The notes: generated from the letters alone by a model not told the origin. A stretch of 64,000 nucleotides of DNA from Halobacterium sp. R2-5 (GCF_011734195.1 NZ_JAANTH010000001.1:372001-436000); one strand, 5' to 3'; shown: positions 17,571-25,709, counted from the first letter of the stretch. Numbers and translations: made by a program.

Positions 17571-17775
17571 GGCGCTTTTGCGCTGCGCGGCGGCCTACGG
17601 CCGCCGCTCGGCAAAACCGACACCAAAAGCACTCCTCCTTCACTTTGCGCCTTCGGCGCTCCGTTCAGTCGTCGGCCCGAGCGCTCACTGCTCACGGCTC
17701 GCTTCGCTCGCCGCTCGCACGTTCCGAGGCGCGTAGCGCCTCGCACCGTTCGCGCTCGGTGAACCGCTCGCCCGT
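17571..17775 (+). repeat. Dispersed hairpin repeat, copy after amzA
   Basis: About 205 bases shared in segments with the region after uvrA: the TTTTGCGCTGCG-stem-CTCGGCAAAA core (17576-17616), 'GCCCGAGCGCTCACT' with 'GCTCACGGCTCGC', and 'GAGGCGCGTAGCGCCTCGCA' followed by 'CTCGGTGAACCGC'. Each segment is itself a hairpin. No coding frame. The remaining bases to 17819 show nothing else. Confidence 0.7.
17576..17616 (+). terminator. Hairpin terminator-like core after amzA
   Basis: Begins 6 nt after the stop. The inner stem has 8 bp (17588-17595 with 17599-17606, loop TAC). Flanks TTTTGC and GCAAAA pair with each other, so either strand ends in a U-tract. Function as terminator is inferred. Confidence 0.55.
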
Positions 17776-17819
17776 CGGCTGTTTCGTTTGGAACGCGAAG
17801 AAGGAGCGACCGTCCTGCC

Positions 17820-18749
17820 TCAGGGGAGCAGCGAGGTCAGCACGCTCAGGTCGAACAGCTGGCCGTTGCCGTTCCCCGGACTGTCGGGCCGTCCGGGGCC
17901 GTCGCTCGTCTCGTTGTCGGCGCTGGCGTTCGCGCCCGGTCCGTCACCGGACGCGTCAGACGAGTTTCCCAGGTCGTCACCCGGCCGCGGGGCGTCGGTC
18001 TCGTTGCCGTTGGTCGCGTTCTCGACGCCACCGGGGCTGTCCGGGGCGCCCGGACCGCCCGTCTCGTTGTCGTTACCGGACGCGGGCGTGTCCGTCGGCG
18101 GCCCCATCGTGCTGTTCCCGCCGAACGGCGGGCCGGCAGTCCCGTTCCCCGCCGGACCCGCGATGCTCCGGGCGATGGCCGCCACCTCGGGGCCCGAGAG
18201 GTTGCCCGCGGACGTCCGCAGCCGATCGAGGTCGGTCGCGTTCACGCCGCGCTCCGCGAGGTCCTCGTCCGGGATTCCCCGAGCGGTCTCGGCGGTCTCG
18301 TTGGTCAGCCCCTGCAGCGTCGAAATCCGGGCCGCCAGCCCCGCCATCTCCGCGCGGTATCGCGACTCGGAGATGGTACCGTTCTCGCGGGCCGTCTCGA
18401 GCTCCTGCTTGCGGTCCCGGAGCTCCGCGAGCCGCTGGTCGAGGTTCTCGACCTGGCCGGCGACCACGGACGCCTTCGAGGCGTTCGAGTTCGCCGCCGC
18501 GACCTGCAGGCCGAACGCGCGGCGCTCGACCTCGCCCTCGACTTCCGCGGCCTGGACGTCGGCGACGCCGGCGAGCTGCGCGCCGGGCGCCGTCTCCGTC
18601 TCGTTGTCGGTCTCGTTCGTCGTGCCGTCCTCCTGCACTACGGTCGACGACTCGGTCGCCGCCGGAGCGTCGCCCACGCCGGCGACTGCCAGCGGCGCGC
18701 CGGCGCCGACGACGAGCAGTGCAGTTACGAGCAGTACGGTCGCTCTCAT
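17820..18749 (-). CDS. Secreted coiled-coil protein with Asn/Gly/Pro-rich tail
   Basis: 309 residues, not recognised. Residues 1-23 are a signal peptide ending at 'PLAVAG'. Residues about 70-160 are helical with coiled-coil character ('LDQRLAELRDRKQELETA'). From 170 on the chain is low-complexity, rich in Gly, Asn, Pro and Thr, with more than ten N-glycosylation sequons (NET, NGT, NAT, NSS), typical of a haloarchaeal surface protein. A TATA-like box sits 28 nt upstream of ATG 18749. No membrane anchor is seen at the C-terminus, so it may be released or held by other proteins. Confidence 0.75.
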   Translation of the reverse strand: MRATVLLVTALLVVGAGAPLAVAGVGDAPAATESSTVVQEDGTTNETDNETETAPGAQLAGVADVQAAEVEGEVERRAFGLQVAAANSNASKASVVAGQVENLDQRLAELRDRKQELETARENGTISESRYRAEMAGLAARISTLQGLTNETAETARGIPDEDLAERGVNATDLDRLRTSAGNLSGPEVAAIARSIAGPAGNGTAGPPFGGNSTMGPPTDTPASGNDNETGGPGAPDSPGGVENATNGNETDAPRPGDDLGNSSDASGDGPGANASADNETSDGPGRPDSPGNGNGQLFDLSVLTSLLP

Positions 18750-18776
18750 GCTATCCGGCCGTATGGCGTCCCCCGG

Positions 18777-18782
18777 CTTATA
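18777..18782 (-). promoter_or_regulatory. TATA-like box of the secreted coiled-coil gene
   Basis: TATAAG on the minus strand, about 28-33 nt before ATG 18749. Upstream lie two AT-rich palindromes, GTTAAC (18814-18819) and GATTAATC (18823-18830), that could be operators. Confidence 0.5.
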
Positions 18783-18859
18783 CCCGCGGGACCGTGCGGG
18801 CGACTTACGGACAGTTAACGCCGATTAATCCGGGTTAAGCGTCTCTCCGCGAGGAAAAG

Positions 18860-18973
18860 TCAGGTCGTGTGGTAGTACTCGCCGTCGCGGGGCGGGCGCA
18901 AAAACCTCCTCCAAAAAGCCCCGAACGGCGCGTCGGCGGGCTACTCTGTGGTGTAGTAGTATTCGCCGTCGCG
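18860..18973 (-). repeat. Duplicated 3' end of the RLI gene
   Basis: On the minus strand the last codons of RLI (CGCGACGGCGA then Tyr codons, to 18973) recur 84 bp downstream at 18864-18889 with three differences in 26 positions. The real copy reads DGEYYYTTE-stop; the second reads DGEYYHTT-stop (stop 18860-18862). Between them is a GC-rich stretch with two T-tracts (18899-18919). Homology starts sharply at CGCGACGG. Confidence 0.8.
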
Positions 18974-20776
18974 CTTCTGTTGTTTGTCGAGCTGGCTGCC
19001 GGGCTTGTTGATGCGCGGGCGACCGAGGTTCTCGTCGCGGCGGAACGTGACGTCGAGGTTCGCGAGGAACTCGTTCATCCCCGAGCGCATCGGCTGCGGC
19101 GTCGACGCGCGGCCGTGCTCGGCGGGCTCGCCGTCGAACACCATCAGCCGGTCGCTCACGAGGTCGATCATGTAGATGTCGTGGTCGATGACCATCACGG
19201 TGGTCTCGCGGTTCTCCGCGTACCGCCGGATGGCCCGCGTCGCGAGCACGCGCTGCTCGACGTCGAGGTGCGCGCTCGGCTCGTCCAGCAGGTAGAGGTC
19301 GGCGTCCTTCGAGAGGGTCGCGGCGATGGCGACGCGCTGGCGCTCGCCGCCCGAGAGGTCCGTGAGGTTCTGTTCGAGGATGGGGTCGAGCTGGAGCGGA
19401 TCGCCGATTTCGGTCTTCCAGTAGCTGGAGCCGAAGTCGTCCGTGATCGAGGAGAGGAACGCGTCCACGCGGATGTGCTGGTCGGCCTCGACGTACTGGG
19501 GCTTGTACGCGATGTCCAGCCCGACGTCGAGGTCGGCACCCGCCTCGCCGCCGACCGACGTCGGGTCGAGGTCGCCCGCCAGCAGCTGGGCGAACGTGGA
19601 CTTCCCGATACCGTTCGGGCCGACCACGCCGAGCACCTCGTTGCGGTTGATGTCGCCGCCGTCGACGGTGAGCGTGAACTCGCCCTCGCCGTAGGACTTC
19701 GTGAGGTCGGGGTAGGAGACCAGCGTCTCCGCTTTCGAGGTCTCCCGCGGCGCGTGCTCCTCGAAGGTGATGGCCTCCGGCCGGATGCGCATGTTCTCGT
19801 TGTCGAGGTACCCCTTCAGGTACTCGTTGATGCCGTTGCGCACCGACTTGGGCGGCGTGACGACGCCGTACACGGAGGGCTCACCGTACGCGACGTGGAT
19901 GGAGTCCGCGAGCAGGTCCAGCACCGCGAGGTCGTGCTCGACGACGAGGACGGCCTTGTCCTCCTCCTCGGCGAGCTCGCGGACGATGCGCGCCGCGGTG
20001 ACGCGCTGGCCGATGTCGAGGTACGGCGTGAGCTCGTCCACGAAGTAGAAGTCCGCGTCGCGGGCGAGCGTCGCCGCGAGCGCGACCCGCTGGAGCTCGC
20101 CGCCGGACAGCGAGTCGATGGACTGGTCGATGACCGGGCGGATCGATAGCCGGTCGACGAGGTCGTCGAGGACGTCGCGCTCGTCCGTGCGTTCGAGCAG
20201 CTCGCGGGTGGTGCCGTCGAACTGGTCGGGGATCTGGTCGACGTACTGGGGCTTCCGGGCGACGCTGACGTCGCCGGCGCGCACCGATTCGAGGTAGTCC
20301 TGGAGTTCGGTGCCGCGGTACTCGTCGACGACCTCGTCCCACGACGGCTCGTCCTCGTGGCGGCCGAGGTTCGGCGTGATTTCGCCGGCGAGAATCTTCA
20401 CCGCAGTGGACTTCCCGATGCCGTTCGGGCCGAGCAGCCCCGTCACCTTCCCGGACTCCGGGACCGGCAGACCGTACAGCGAGAACGCGTTCTCGCCGTA
20501 CCGGTGGGTGGGCTCGTCGTCGAGCTCCTGCGGGAGGTTGATGATCTCGATGGCGTCGAACGGGCACTTCTCGACGCAGATGCCGCAGGTCTCGCCCAGA
20601 CAGATCTCCTCGCTGATGCGGACCTGGTCGGGGTCGCCGTCCTCGGCGTCCTCGCCGCGCAGCGTGATGCACTCCTTGCCCGTGCGGTTCGGCGGGCAGT
20701 AGTTCGAGCACTCGTAGTTGCAGCGGTCGGGCTGGCACCTGTCGAGGTCGACGACCGCGATGCTGTCGTCGGCCAT
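18941..20776 (-). CDS. Ribosome recycling ATPase RLI (ABCE1)
   Basis: 611 residues. The N-terminus has eight cysteines for two [4Fe-4S] clusters ('CQPDRCNYECSNYC', then 'CLGETCGICVEKCP'). Two ABC domains follow, each with Walker A 'GPNGIGKST' and signatures 'LSGGELQR' and 'LSGGERQR', separated by a hinge. ABCE1 splits ribosomes after termination. ATG 20776 starts 2 nt after the stop of the EMC6-like gene, so the pair is one operon. The 3' tail is duplicated downstream of the stop. Confidence 0.96.
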   Translation of the reverse strand: MADDSIAVVDLDRCQPDRCNYECSNYCPPNRTGKECITLRGEDAEDGDPDQVRISEEICLGETCGICVEKCPFDAIEIINLPQELDDEPTHRYGENAFSLYGLPVPESGKVTGLLGPNGIGKSTAVKILAGEITPNLGRHEDEPSWDEVVDEYRGTELQDYLESVRAGDVSVARKPQYVDQIPDQFDGTTRELLERTDERDVLDDLVDRLSIRPVIDQSIDSLSGGELQRVALAATLARDADFYFVDELTPYLDIGQRVTAARIVRELAEEEDKAVLVVEHDLAVLDLLADSIHVAYGEPSVYGVVTPPKSVRNGINEYLKGYLDNENMRIRPEAITFEEHAPRETSKAETLVSYPDLTKSYGEGEFTLTVDGGDINRNEVLGVVGPNGIGKSTFAQLLAGDLDPTSVGGEAGADLDVGLDIAYKPQYVEADQHIRVDAFLSSITDDFGSSYWKTEIGDPLQLDPILEQNLTDLSGGERQRVAIAATLSKDADLYLLDEPSAHLDVEQRVLATRAIRRYAENRETTVMVIDHDIYMIDLVSDRLMVFDGEPAEHGRASTPQPMRSGMNEFLANLDVTFRRDENLGRPRINKPGSQLDKQQKRDGEYYYTTE

Positions 20777-20778
20777 CG

Positions 20779-21078
20779 TTAGAACGTGATGCCTTCGGAG
20801 AGCAGTACAGCCCACGTGATGAACCAGAGGGCGAACGACATGAAGCCGACGTAGAGGTGGTCTTTCGCGGAGAACTCGGCGATGTCGACGCCGGCCACGC
20901 GCATCAGCCCGAGCTCGACGGCGACCACCGCAAGCAACACGAGCAGCCCCGTGCGGCTGGTCGCGTCGCTGACGACCGCCTCCGAGGCGAACGCCGCGGC
21001 GACGCCGCCCAGAGTGGCGATTGTGGTCACCTTCAGGCTGCGTCGGTGGGCAGCCGTCGGGTCCGCAGTCTCTGTCAT
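20779..21078 (-). CDS. EMC6-like small membrane protein
   Basis: 99 residues with three hydrophobic helices (about 18-35, 40-58, 75-95) and the charged link 'GVDIAEFSAKDHLYVGF'. Layout and the last helix ('SFALWFITWAVLLSEG') resemble archaeal EMC6-like proteins, distant relatives of the ER membrane complex insertase subunit. Assignment rests on pattern memory. It precedes RLI by 2 nt, so translation of both is probably coupled. Confidence 0.6.
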   Translation of the reverse strand: MTETADPTAAHRRSLKVTTIATLGGVAAAFASEAVVSDATSRTGLLVLLAVVAVELGLMRVAGVDIAEFSAKDHLYVGFMSFALWFITWAVLLSEGITF

Positions 21079-21231
21079 ACACGCTTCTCCGTGTGCCGCG
21101 CTCAAAAGGCGTTCGCTTGCCGGAAGCCGCGGTTTCGCCCGTGGGACTCCGTCGGTCGGCCCGCGACCCGTCATAACGCCCCTGGGTGCGCAAGGCGCCG
21201 ACGTTTCCCCGTTTGGCCGCTATCGCACGGT

Positions 21232-21423
21232 ATGGCGACACTTGGCAAGTCAGCGAGCAGAGCGAGCACCGTCTCGACGATCATCGACGCCGCGATGTCG
21301 TTCCGCCGCGGGAAGCGCAAGCGCGGCCTGCTGCTGCTCGGCGCGGCCGCGCTCTCCCGACGCATCCCCGGTCTCGGCACGCTCGCGTCGATTCTGGTCC
21401 GCGTGAGCCGCCGCTTCCGGTAA
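21232..21423 (+). CDS. Small basic protein with one hydrophobic helix
   Basis: A 63-residue protein not recognised. It is unusually basic for this genome (11 Arg and 3 Lys, very few acids) with a core 'RGLLLLGAAALSRRIPGLGTL' followed by 'ILVRVSRRFR'. It might associate with membranes or nucleic acid. Supported by the ATG at 21232 in the usual GC-rich codon pattern and by its separation from neighbours; still, basic composition can also mark a shadow frame, so this is moderate. Confidence 0.5.
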   Translation: MATLGKSASRASTVSTIIDAAMSFRRGKRKRGLLLLGAAALSRRIPGLGTLASILVRVSRRFR

Positions 21424-21618
21424 CGACCGGAAGCGTCCACACGTCCCTGCAACCCTCCGGCACGCGACCCTTCTCCCGACCCCGGCCGGTGAGCGACGGT
21501 ACCGACAGAACCGCCGCTCAGGGCCGTTAGGAACTGGCTACTAAACCGCCGGTGTGCGCACGGTGAGGGTAATGCCAGCCGGAGGCGAAGAATCGATGGC
21601 CGAACCGGAGGGGGAGCC

Positions 21619-22644
21619 GTGAAGGTCCTGTTCGACGTCACGCACCCGTCGCTGGTCCACCTCTTCGAAGCGCCGATGCGCGCGCTCGCCGACCGCGGGC
21701 ACCGAATCGCGGTGGCGGCCCGCGAGAAGGACGTCACCACCGACCTGCTGGACGCCGCCGGCGTCCCGTACGCGGTGGCGTCGCGGGCGGGCGCCGGCCC
21801 GCTCTCCCGGCTCGCGGAGCTCGCCGAGCGCGAACTCGGCCTGCTGCGGGTCGCCCGGCGGTTCGGCCCGGACGTCGTCGTCAGCCAGGTCGACCCCGCG
21901 GCCGTCCACGCCGCGCGGCTCGTCGGCGCGCGCTCGGTCGTCTTCGACGACAGCGAGCCCGCGCGCCTCGCCGCCAGCGTCACCCACCCGCTCGCGGACG
22001 TAGTCTGTACGCCCGCGGGCTTCCGCCGCGACGTCCCGAACCAGCGCCGCTACGACGGTTTCCACGAGCTCGCGTACCTCCACCCGGAGCGGTTCACGCC
22101 GGACGCGGACGCGCTCCGCGAGGCGGGCGTCGACCCCGAGGAGTCGTACGCAGTCGTGCGCTTCGTCTCGTGGGACGCCCACCACGACGTCGGCCGCGAG
22201 GGGTTCTCGGCCGCCGGCAAGCGGCGCCTCGTGGACGAACTCGACGAGCACGCGACCGTCTACGTCTCCTGCGAGGGCGCTCCGCCCGATCTGGACGCGG
22301 AGCCGCTACCGGTGCCGCCCGAGCGCGTCCACGACCTGCTCGCGTTCGCGGACGTGTACGCCGGCGACTCCCAGACGATGGCGACGGAGGCCGCCGTTCT
22401 CGGGACGCCGGCCGTCCGGTCGAACTCGTTCGCGGGCGACGGCGACATGAGCAACTTCGCCGAACTGGAGGGCGAGTACGGCCTCCTGTCGTCGTTCGCG
22501 GACGAGGACGCCGCCATCGACCGCGCCGTCGAGTACGCTCGAGAGCCGCCCCGCGAGACGATGGCACAGCGGCGCGAGCGCCTCCTCGAAGACAAAGTCG
22601 ACGTGGCGGCGTTCGTCGTCGACGTCGTGGAGGGTGCGGCGTGA
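21619..22644 (+). CDS. DUF354 glycosyltransferase-like protein
   Basis: 341 residues of the DUF354 family with a GT-B-like fold: 'MKVLFDVTHPSLVHLFEAPM', 'GPDVVVSQVDPAAVHAARL', 'YAGDSQTMATEAAVLGTPA' near the C-terminus. Members lie in surface polysaccharide and archaellin/S-layer glycan loci; no reaction is established. GTG 21619 was chosen because homologues start 'MKVLFDV'. A 22-codon frame just upstream ends at the same place (TGA 21620-21622). Its own stop overlaps the next start (GTGA). Confidence 0.85.
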   Translation: MKVLFDVTHPSLVHLFEAPMRALADRGHRIAVAAREKDVTTDLLDAAGVPYAVASRAGAGPLSRLAELAERELGLLRVARRFGPDVVVSQVDPAAVHAARLVGARSVVFDDSEPARLAASVTHPLADVVCTPAGFRRDVPNQRRYDGFHELAYLHPERFTPDADALREAGVDPEESYAVVRFVSWDAHHDVGREGFSAAGKRRLVDELDEHATVYVSCEGAPPDLDAEPLPVPPERVHDLLAFADVYAGDSQTMATEAAVLGTPAVRSNSFAGDGDMSNFAELEGEYGLLSSFADEDAAIDRAVEYAREPPRETMAQRRERLLEDKVDVAAFVVDVVEGAA

Positions 22645-23732
22645 ACGTCTGGTCCGTCGTCGGCGTCCGCCCGGAGTTCGTGATGGCGACGCCGGTGTCC
22701 CGCGAACTCGCCGCGGCCGGCCACGCGACGACGCTCGTCCACACCGGCCAGCACCACGACGACGCGCTCTCGACGGTGTTCTTCGAGGAACTCGCGCTCC
22801 CGACGCCCGACCACTACCTCGGCATCGGGTCGGCGTCCCGCGGCGAGCAGGTCGCGCGCGCCGTCGAGCGCCTCACGCCGATTCTCGCGGACGCCGAACC
22901 CGACGCCGTGCTCGTCTACGGGGACACCACGTCGACGCTCGCGGGCGCGTTCGCCGCCGTCACCACGAACACGCCGCTCGTGCACGTCGAGGCGGGCCTG
23001 CGCAGCGGCGACTGGCGGATGTCCGAGGAGCGAACGCGCGTGCTCGTCGACCACCTCGCGGACCTCCGGTTCGCGCCCACGCGGGACGCCGCGGACACGC
23101 TCGCCGAGGAGGGCGTGACGCGCGGTGTTCACCGCGCGGGTGACGTCCGAGGTGACGCCGTTGCGATGGCCCGCGACCTCGCGCCGACCGACGTCCCCGA
23201 CGTCCCCGAGGAGTACGTGCTCGCGACCGTCCACCGCGCCAGAACCACGGACGACGAGCCGACGCTGCGGGGCGTGCTCGCCGGGCTCGCCGACGCCCGT
23301 CCGCCCGTCGTCCTGCCGATACACCCGCGGACCGCCGACCGCCTGCGGGCGTTCGGGCGCTACGACTGGGCGGCCGAGCGCGTGACGCTCGTCGAACCCA
23401 CCGGCTACGCCGCGTTCCTCGCGCTGCTCGAGGACGCCGCCGCGGTCGCCACCGACTCCGGCGGCATCCAGCGCGAGGCCGCCTACCTCGGGACGCCGTG
23501 CGTGACGCTGCGCGAGACGACGGAGTGGGCGGGCACGGTCCGCAGCGGGGACAACGTGCTCGCCGGCACCGACCCGGAAGCGGTTACGGCGGCCGTCGAC
23601 GCGGCGGCCGCCGAGCGCGCCCGCGACGCCGACCCGCCGACGGGCGCCGCCGTCGACATCGTCGCGACGCTGGAGCGGTGGGTGAGCGACGCGCCGAGCG
23701 CGGACGCACACGCGGCTGGAGGTGTCCGGTGA
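22641..23732 (+). CDS. UDP-N-acetylglucosamine 2-epimerase-like protein (WecB family)
   Basis: 363 residues of the non-hydrolysing epimerase family: 'VVGVRPEFVMATPVSREL', 'LVHTGQHHDDALSTVFFEEL', 'LVYGDTTSTLAGAFAA', 'HVEAGLRS', and the UDP-binding 'DSGGIQREAAYLGTPCVTLR'. Two places differ from typical WecB: 'SEERTRVLVDHL' where family members usually have EExNRxxxDH, and 'GDVRGD' in place of GN-x2-D. So substrate may differ. Starts GTG 22641, overlapping the DUF354 stop; ends in TGATG with the next gene. Confidence 0.87.
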   Translation: MNVWSVVGVRPEFVMATPVSRELAAAGHATTLVHTGQHHDDALSTVFFEELALPTPDHYLGIGSASRGEQVARAVERLTPILADAEPDAVLVYGDTTSTLAGAFAAVTTNTPLVHVEAGLRSGDWRMSEERTRVLVDHLADLRFAPTRDAADTLAEEGVTRGVHRAGDVRGDAVAMARDLAPTDVPDVPEEYVLATVHRARTTDDEPTLRGVLAGLADARPPVVLPIHPRTADRLRAFGRYDWAAERVTLVEPTGYAAFLALLEDAAAVATDSGGIQREAAYLGTPCVTLRETTEWAGTVRSGDNVLAGTDPEAVTAAVDAAAAERARDADPPTGAAVDIVATLERWVSDAPSADAHAAGGVR

Positions 23733-24658
23733 TGCGCGTGCTCAACCTCGTGCCGAGCGAGGACGCCTCCGCGTACCGGGGACAGGTGCGCGCGCTCCGC
23801 GACCGCGGCGTCGACTGCGCGACGCTCGCCGTCCCTGGCGCCCACGTTCCGGGCGAGTGTTCGCGGTCCGCGCTGGACTACCTCGTCCACTTCGGGCAGA
23901 CGCTGCGCGCGGCCAGAACCGACTTCGACGTCGTGCACGCGAACCAGGGCGTCGTCGCGCCGACCGCGCTCGCGGCCGTCGGCCTCCCCACCGTCGTCTC
24001 GCTGTGGGGGACGGACCTCTACGGGCCGCTCGGGCCGGTGAGCCGGCGGTGTGCGCGGCTCGCCGACGCGACCGTCGTGATGTCCGAGGCGATGGCCGAC
24101 GCGCTCGACGCGGACTGCCGAGTCGTCCCGCACGGCGTCGACACCGAGAAGTTCCGGCCGGAGCCCCGGACCGACGCCCGCGAGAAACTGGGCTGGGGCG
24201 ACGGCCGCCGCGTGCTGTTCCCGTACTCGCCGACGCGCGAGGAGAAGAACTACCCGCGGGCCGAGCGCGTCGTCGACGCCGCCCGCGACCGCCTCGACGC
24301 CGAGGTCGAACTGCACACCGTCACGGGCGCCCCGCACGACGAGATGCCGACGTACATGAACGCCGCCGACGCGCTCCTCCTGACGTCCGACCACGAGGGG
24401 TCGCCGAACGCCGTGAAGGAAGCGCTCGCGTGCGACCTCCCCGTCGTCGCGACGGACGTCGGCGACGTGTCCGAGCGCCTCGACGGCGTCAGCCCGTCCG
24501 CCGTCGCCGCGACCGACGACGGCCTCGCCGACGCGCTCGCCGACGTCCTCGCGAGCGGCGAGCGCTCGAACGGCCGCCAGCACGTCGAGACACTCGACCG
24601 CGACTGGACCGCCCGCGAACTCGAAGCGGTCTACCGGACTGCGCTCGGGAACGCGTAG
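23732..24658 (+). CDS. Glycosyltransferase family 4
   Basis: 308 residues with a GT-B, GT4-type C-terminal half: 'VVPHGVDTEKFRPEPRTDARE', 'LLTSDHEGSPNAVKEALACDLPVVATDVGD'. The N-terminal domain is short. It would transfer a sugar from an activated nucleotide donor; donor and acceptor cannot be told. Third gene in the DUF354-WecB-GT operon (overlap TGATG), so the three likely act on one surface glycan or lipid-linked sugar. Confidence 0.88.
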   Translation: MRVLNLVPSEDASAYRGQVRALRDRGVDCATLAVPGAHVPGECSRSALDYLVHFGQTLRAARTDFDVVHANQGVVAPTALAAVGLPTVVSLWGTDLYGPLGPVSRRCARLADATVVMSEAMADALDADCRVVPHGVDTEKFRPEPRTDAREKLGWGDGRRVLFPYSPTREEKNYPRAERVVDAARDRLDAEVELHTVTGAPHDEMPTYMNAADALLLTSDHEGSPNAVKEALACDLPVVATDVGDVSERLDGVSPSAVAATDDGLADALADVLASGERSNGRQHVETLDRDWTARELEAVYRTALGNA

Positions 24659-24754
24659 CCGCTGTACCCCCTACCTCGTCCTTACTCGCGGGGCGTGCTC
24701 GGACCGCCGCGTAAGGTCTGCATACCAAAGCACGCGACGCCCCTCGCGGGAGTC

Positions 24755-25603
24755 ATGGACACGCCCATCGACCGGCGGCGCTTCGTCCGCCTCGCGGGCG
24801 CCGGGTTCGCCGTCGCGCTCGCGGGCTGTACGGGCGGCGACGGGGACGCGGTGACGACGCAGCCGACCCAGACGACCACCGAGCTCGCCGCGACCACGGA
24901 GGAGCCGACGCAGGCCGCCGAGGAGGCGACCGAGGAAACCACCGGGGAAGCCACCGAAGACGGCGAGGAGTCGACCACGGAGGGCGGCCAGGGGTACGTC
25001 CGAGCGGCGCACGCGTCCCCGGACGCGCCCGCCGTCGACGTCTACGTGAACGACGCGCTCGCGTTCGAGGAGGCGTCGTACACGTCCGTGACGCCGTACG
25101 CCCAGCTGCCGCCCGACGACTACGACGTCCGCGTCACGGCTGCGGGCGACGAGAGCACCGTCGTCTTCGAGGACGCCGTCGCCGTCGAGTCCGGCTACCA
25201 GACGGCGATGGCGTACGGCGAGGCCGCCGACCCGGGAGGAGAGACGGGGCTCACGGTGAGCGTCTTCGCCGACGACGCCGAGCAGCCCGGCGGCGACGAG
25301 GCGCTCGTGCGCGTGTTCAACGGGGCGCCGGACGCGTCGACGCTGACTGCGGCCGTCGAGGACGGGGGGAACGCGCTCGTCGACGGCGCGGCGTTCGGCG
25401 CGCCGACCGACTACGTCGCCGTCTCGCCGGGGTCGTACGCCCTGAACGTGCGGTCGGGATCCGGGGACACTGCCGGGCCGTTCGACGTGACCTTCGAGGG
25501 CGGGGACGCGTACTCCGTGCTCGCGCTCGGGTACGTGGACGCGTCCGGCGACCAGTCCGAACTCGAACTCGTGACAGTCGCGGACGGCGGTGGTTCGGCG
25601 TGA
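24755..25603 (+). CDS. DUF4397 Tat-exported lipoprotein
   Basis: 282 residues. Residues 5-26 are a Tat signal with 'RRRFVRLAG' and lipobox 'ALAGC', so the mature N-terminal Cys is lipidated at the outer face of the membrane. A Thr/Glu linker (about 30-80) precedes two DUF4397 beta domains ('VRAAHASPDAPAVDVYVND' and 'VRVFNGAPDASTLT'). DUF4397 occurs in surface proteins of unknown role. ATG 24755 gives the Tat motif the usual distance from the start. Confidence 0.88.
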   Translation: MDTPIDRRRFVRLAGAGFAVALAGCTGGDGDAVTTQPTQTTTELAATTEEPTQAAEEATEETTGEATEDGEESTTEGGQGYVRAAHASPDAPAVDVYVNDALAFEEASYTSVTPYAQLPPDDYDVRVTAAGDESTVVFEDAVAVESGYQTAMAYGEAADPGGETGLTVSVFADDAEQPGGDEALVRVFNGAPDASTLTAAVEDGGNALVDGAAFGAPTDYVAVSPGSYALNVRSGSGDTAGPFDVTFEGGDAYSVLALGYVDASGDQSELELVTVADGGGSA

Positions 25604-25676
25604 GCAGCGGTCCTGTGGCCCCGGAAGACGGGCGGAAGCGGACGGAGCGGTCGCATCGTGCGAGAGGCCCCCGCAG

Positions 25677-25703
25677 TTTTAAGCGCGTGGAGTGTTTCGA
25701 AAC
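25677..25703 (+). promoter_or_regulatory. Promoter and palindromic operator of the winged-helix gene
   Basis: TTTTAA at 25677-25682 is a TATA-like box about 28 nt before ATG 25710. Between them lies the perfect 10-bp palindrome GTTTCGAAAC (25694-25703), placed where a bound repressor would block initiation. Autoregulation is inferred. Confidence 0.5.
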
Positions 25704-25709
25704 GTAACG

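Noticed and set aside
17641-17819. Small genes within the hairpin repeat after amzA
   Set aside because: Frames are Arg/Ser-rich and repeat in the uvrA copy with frame breaks.
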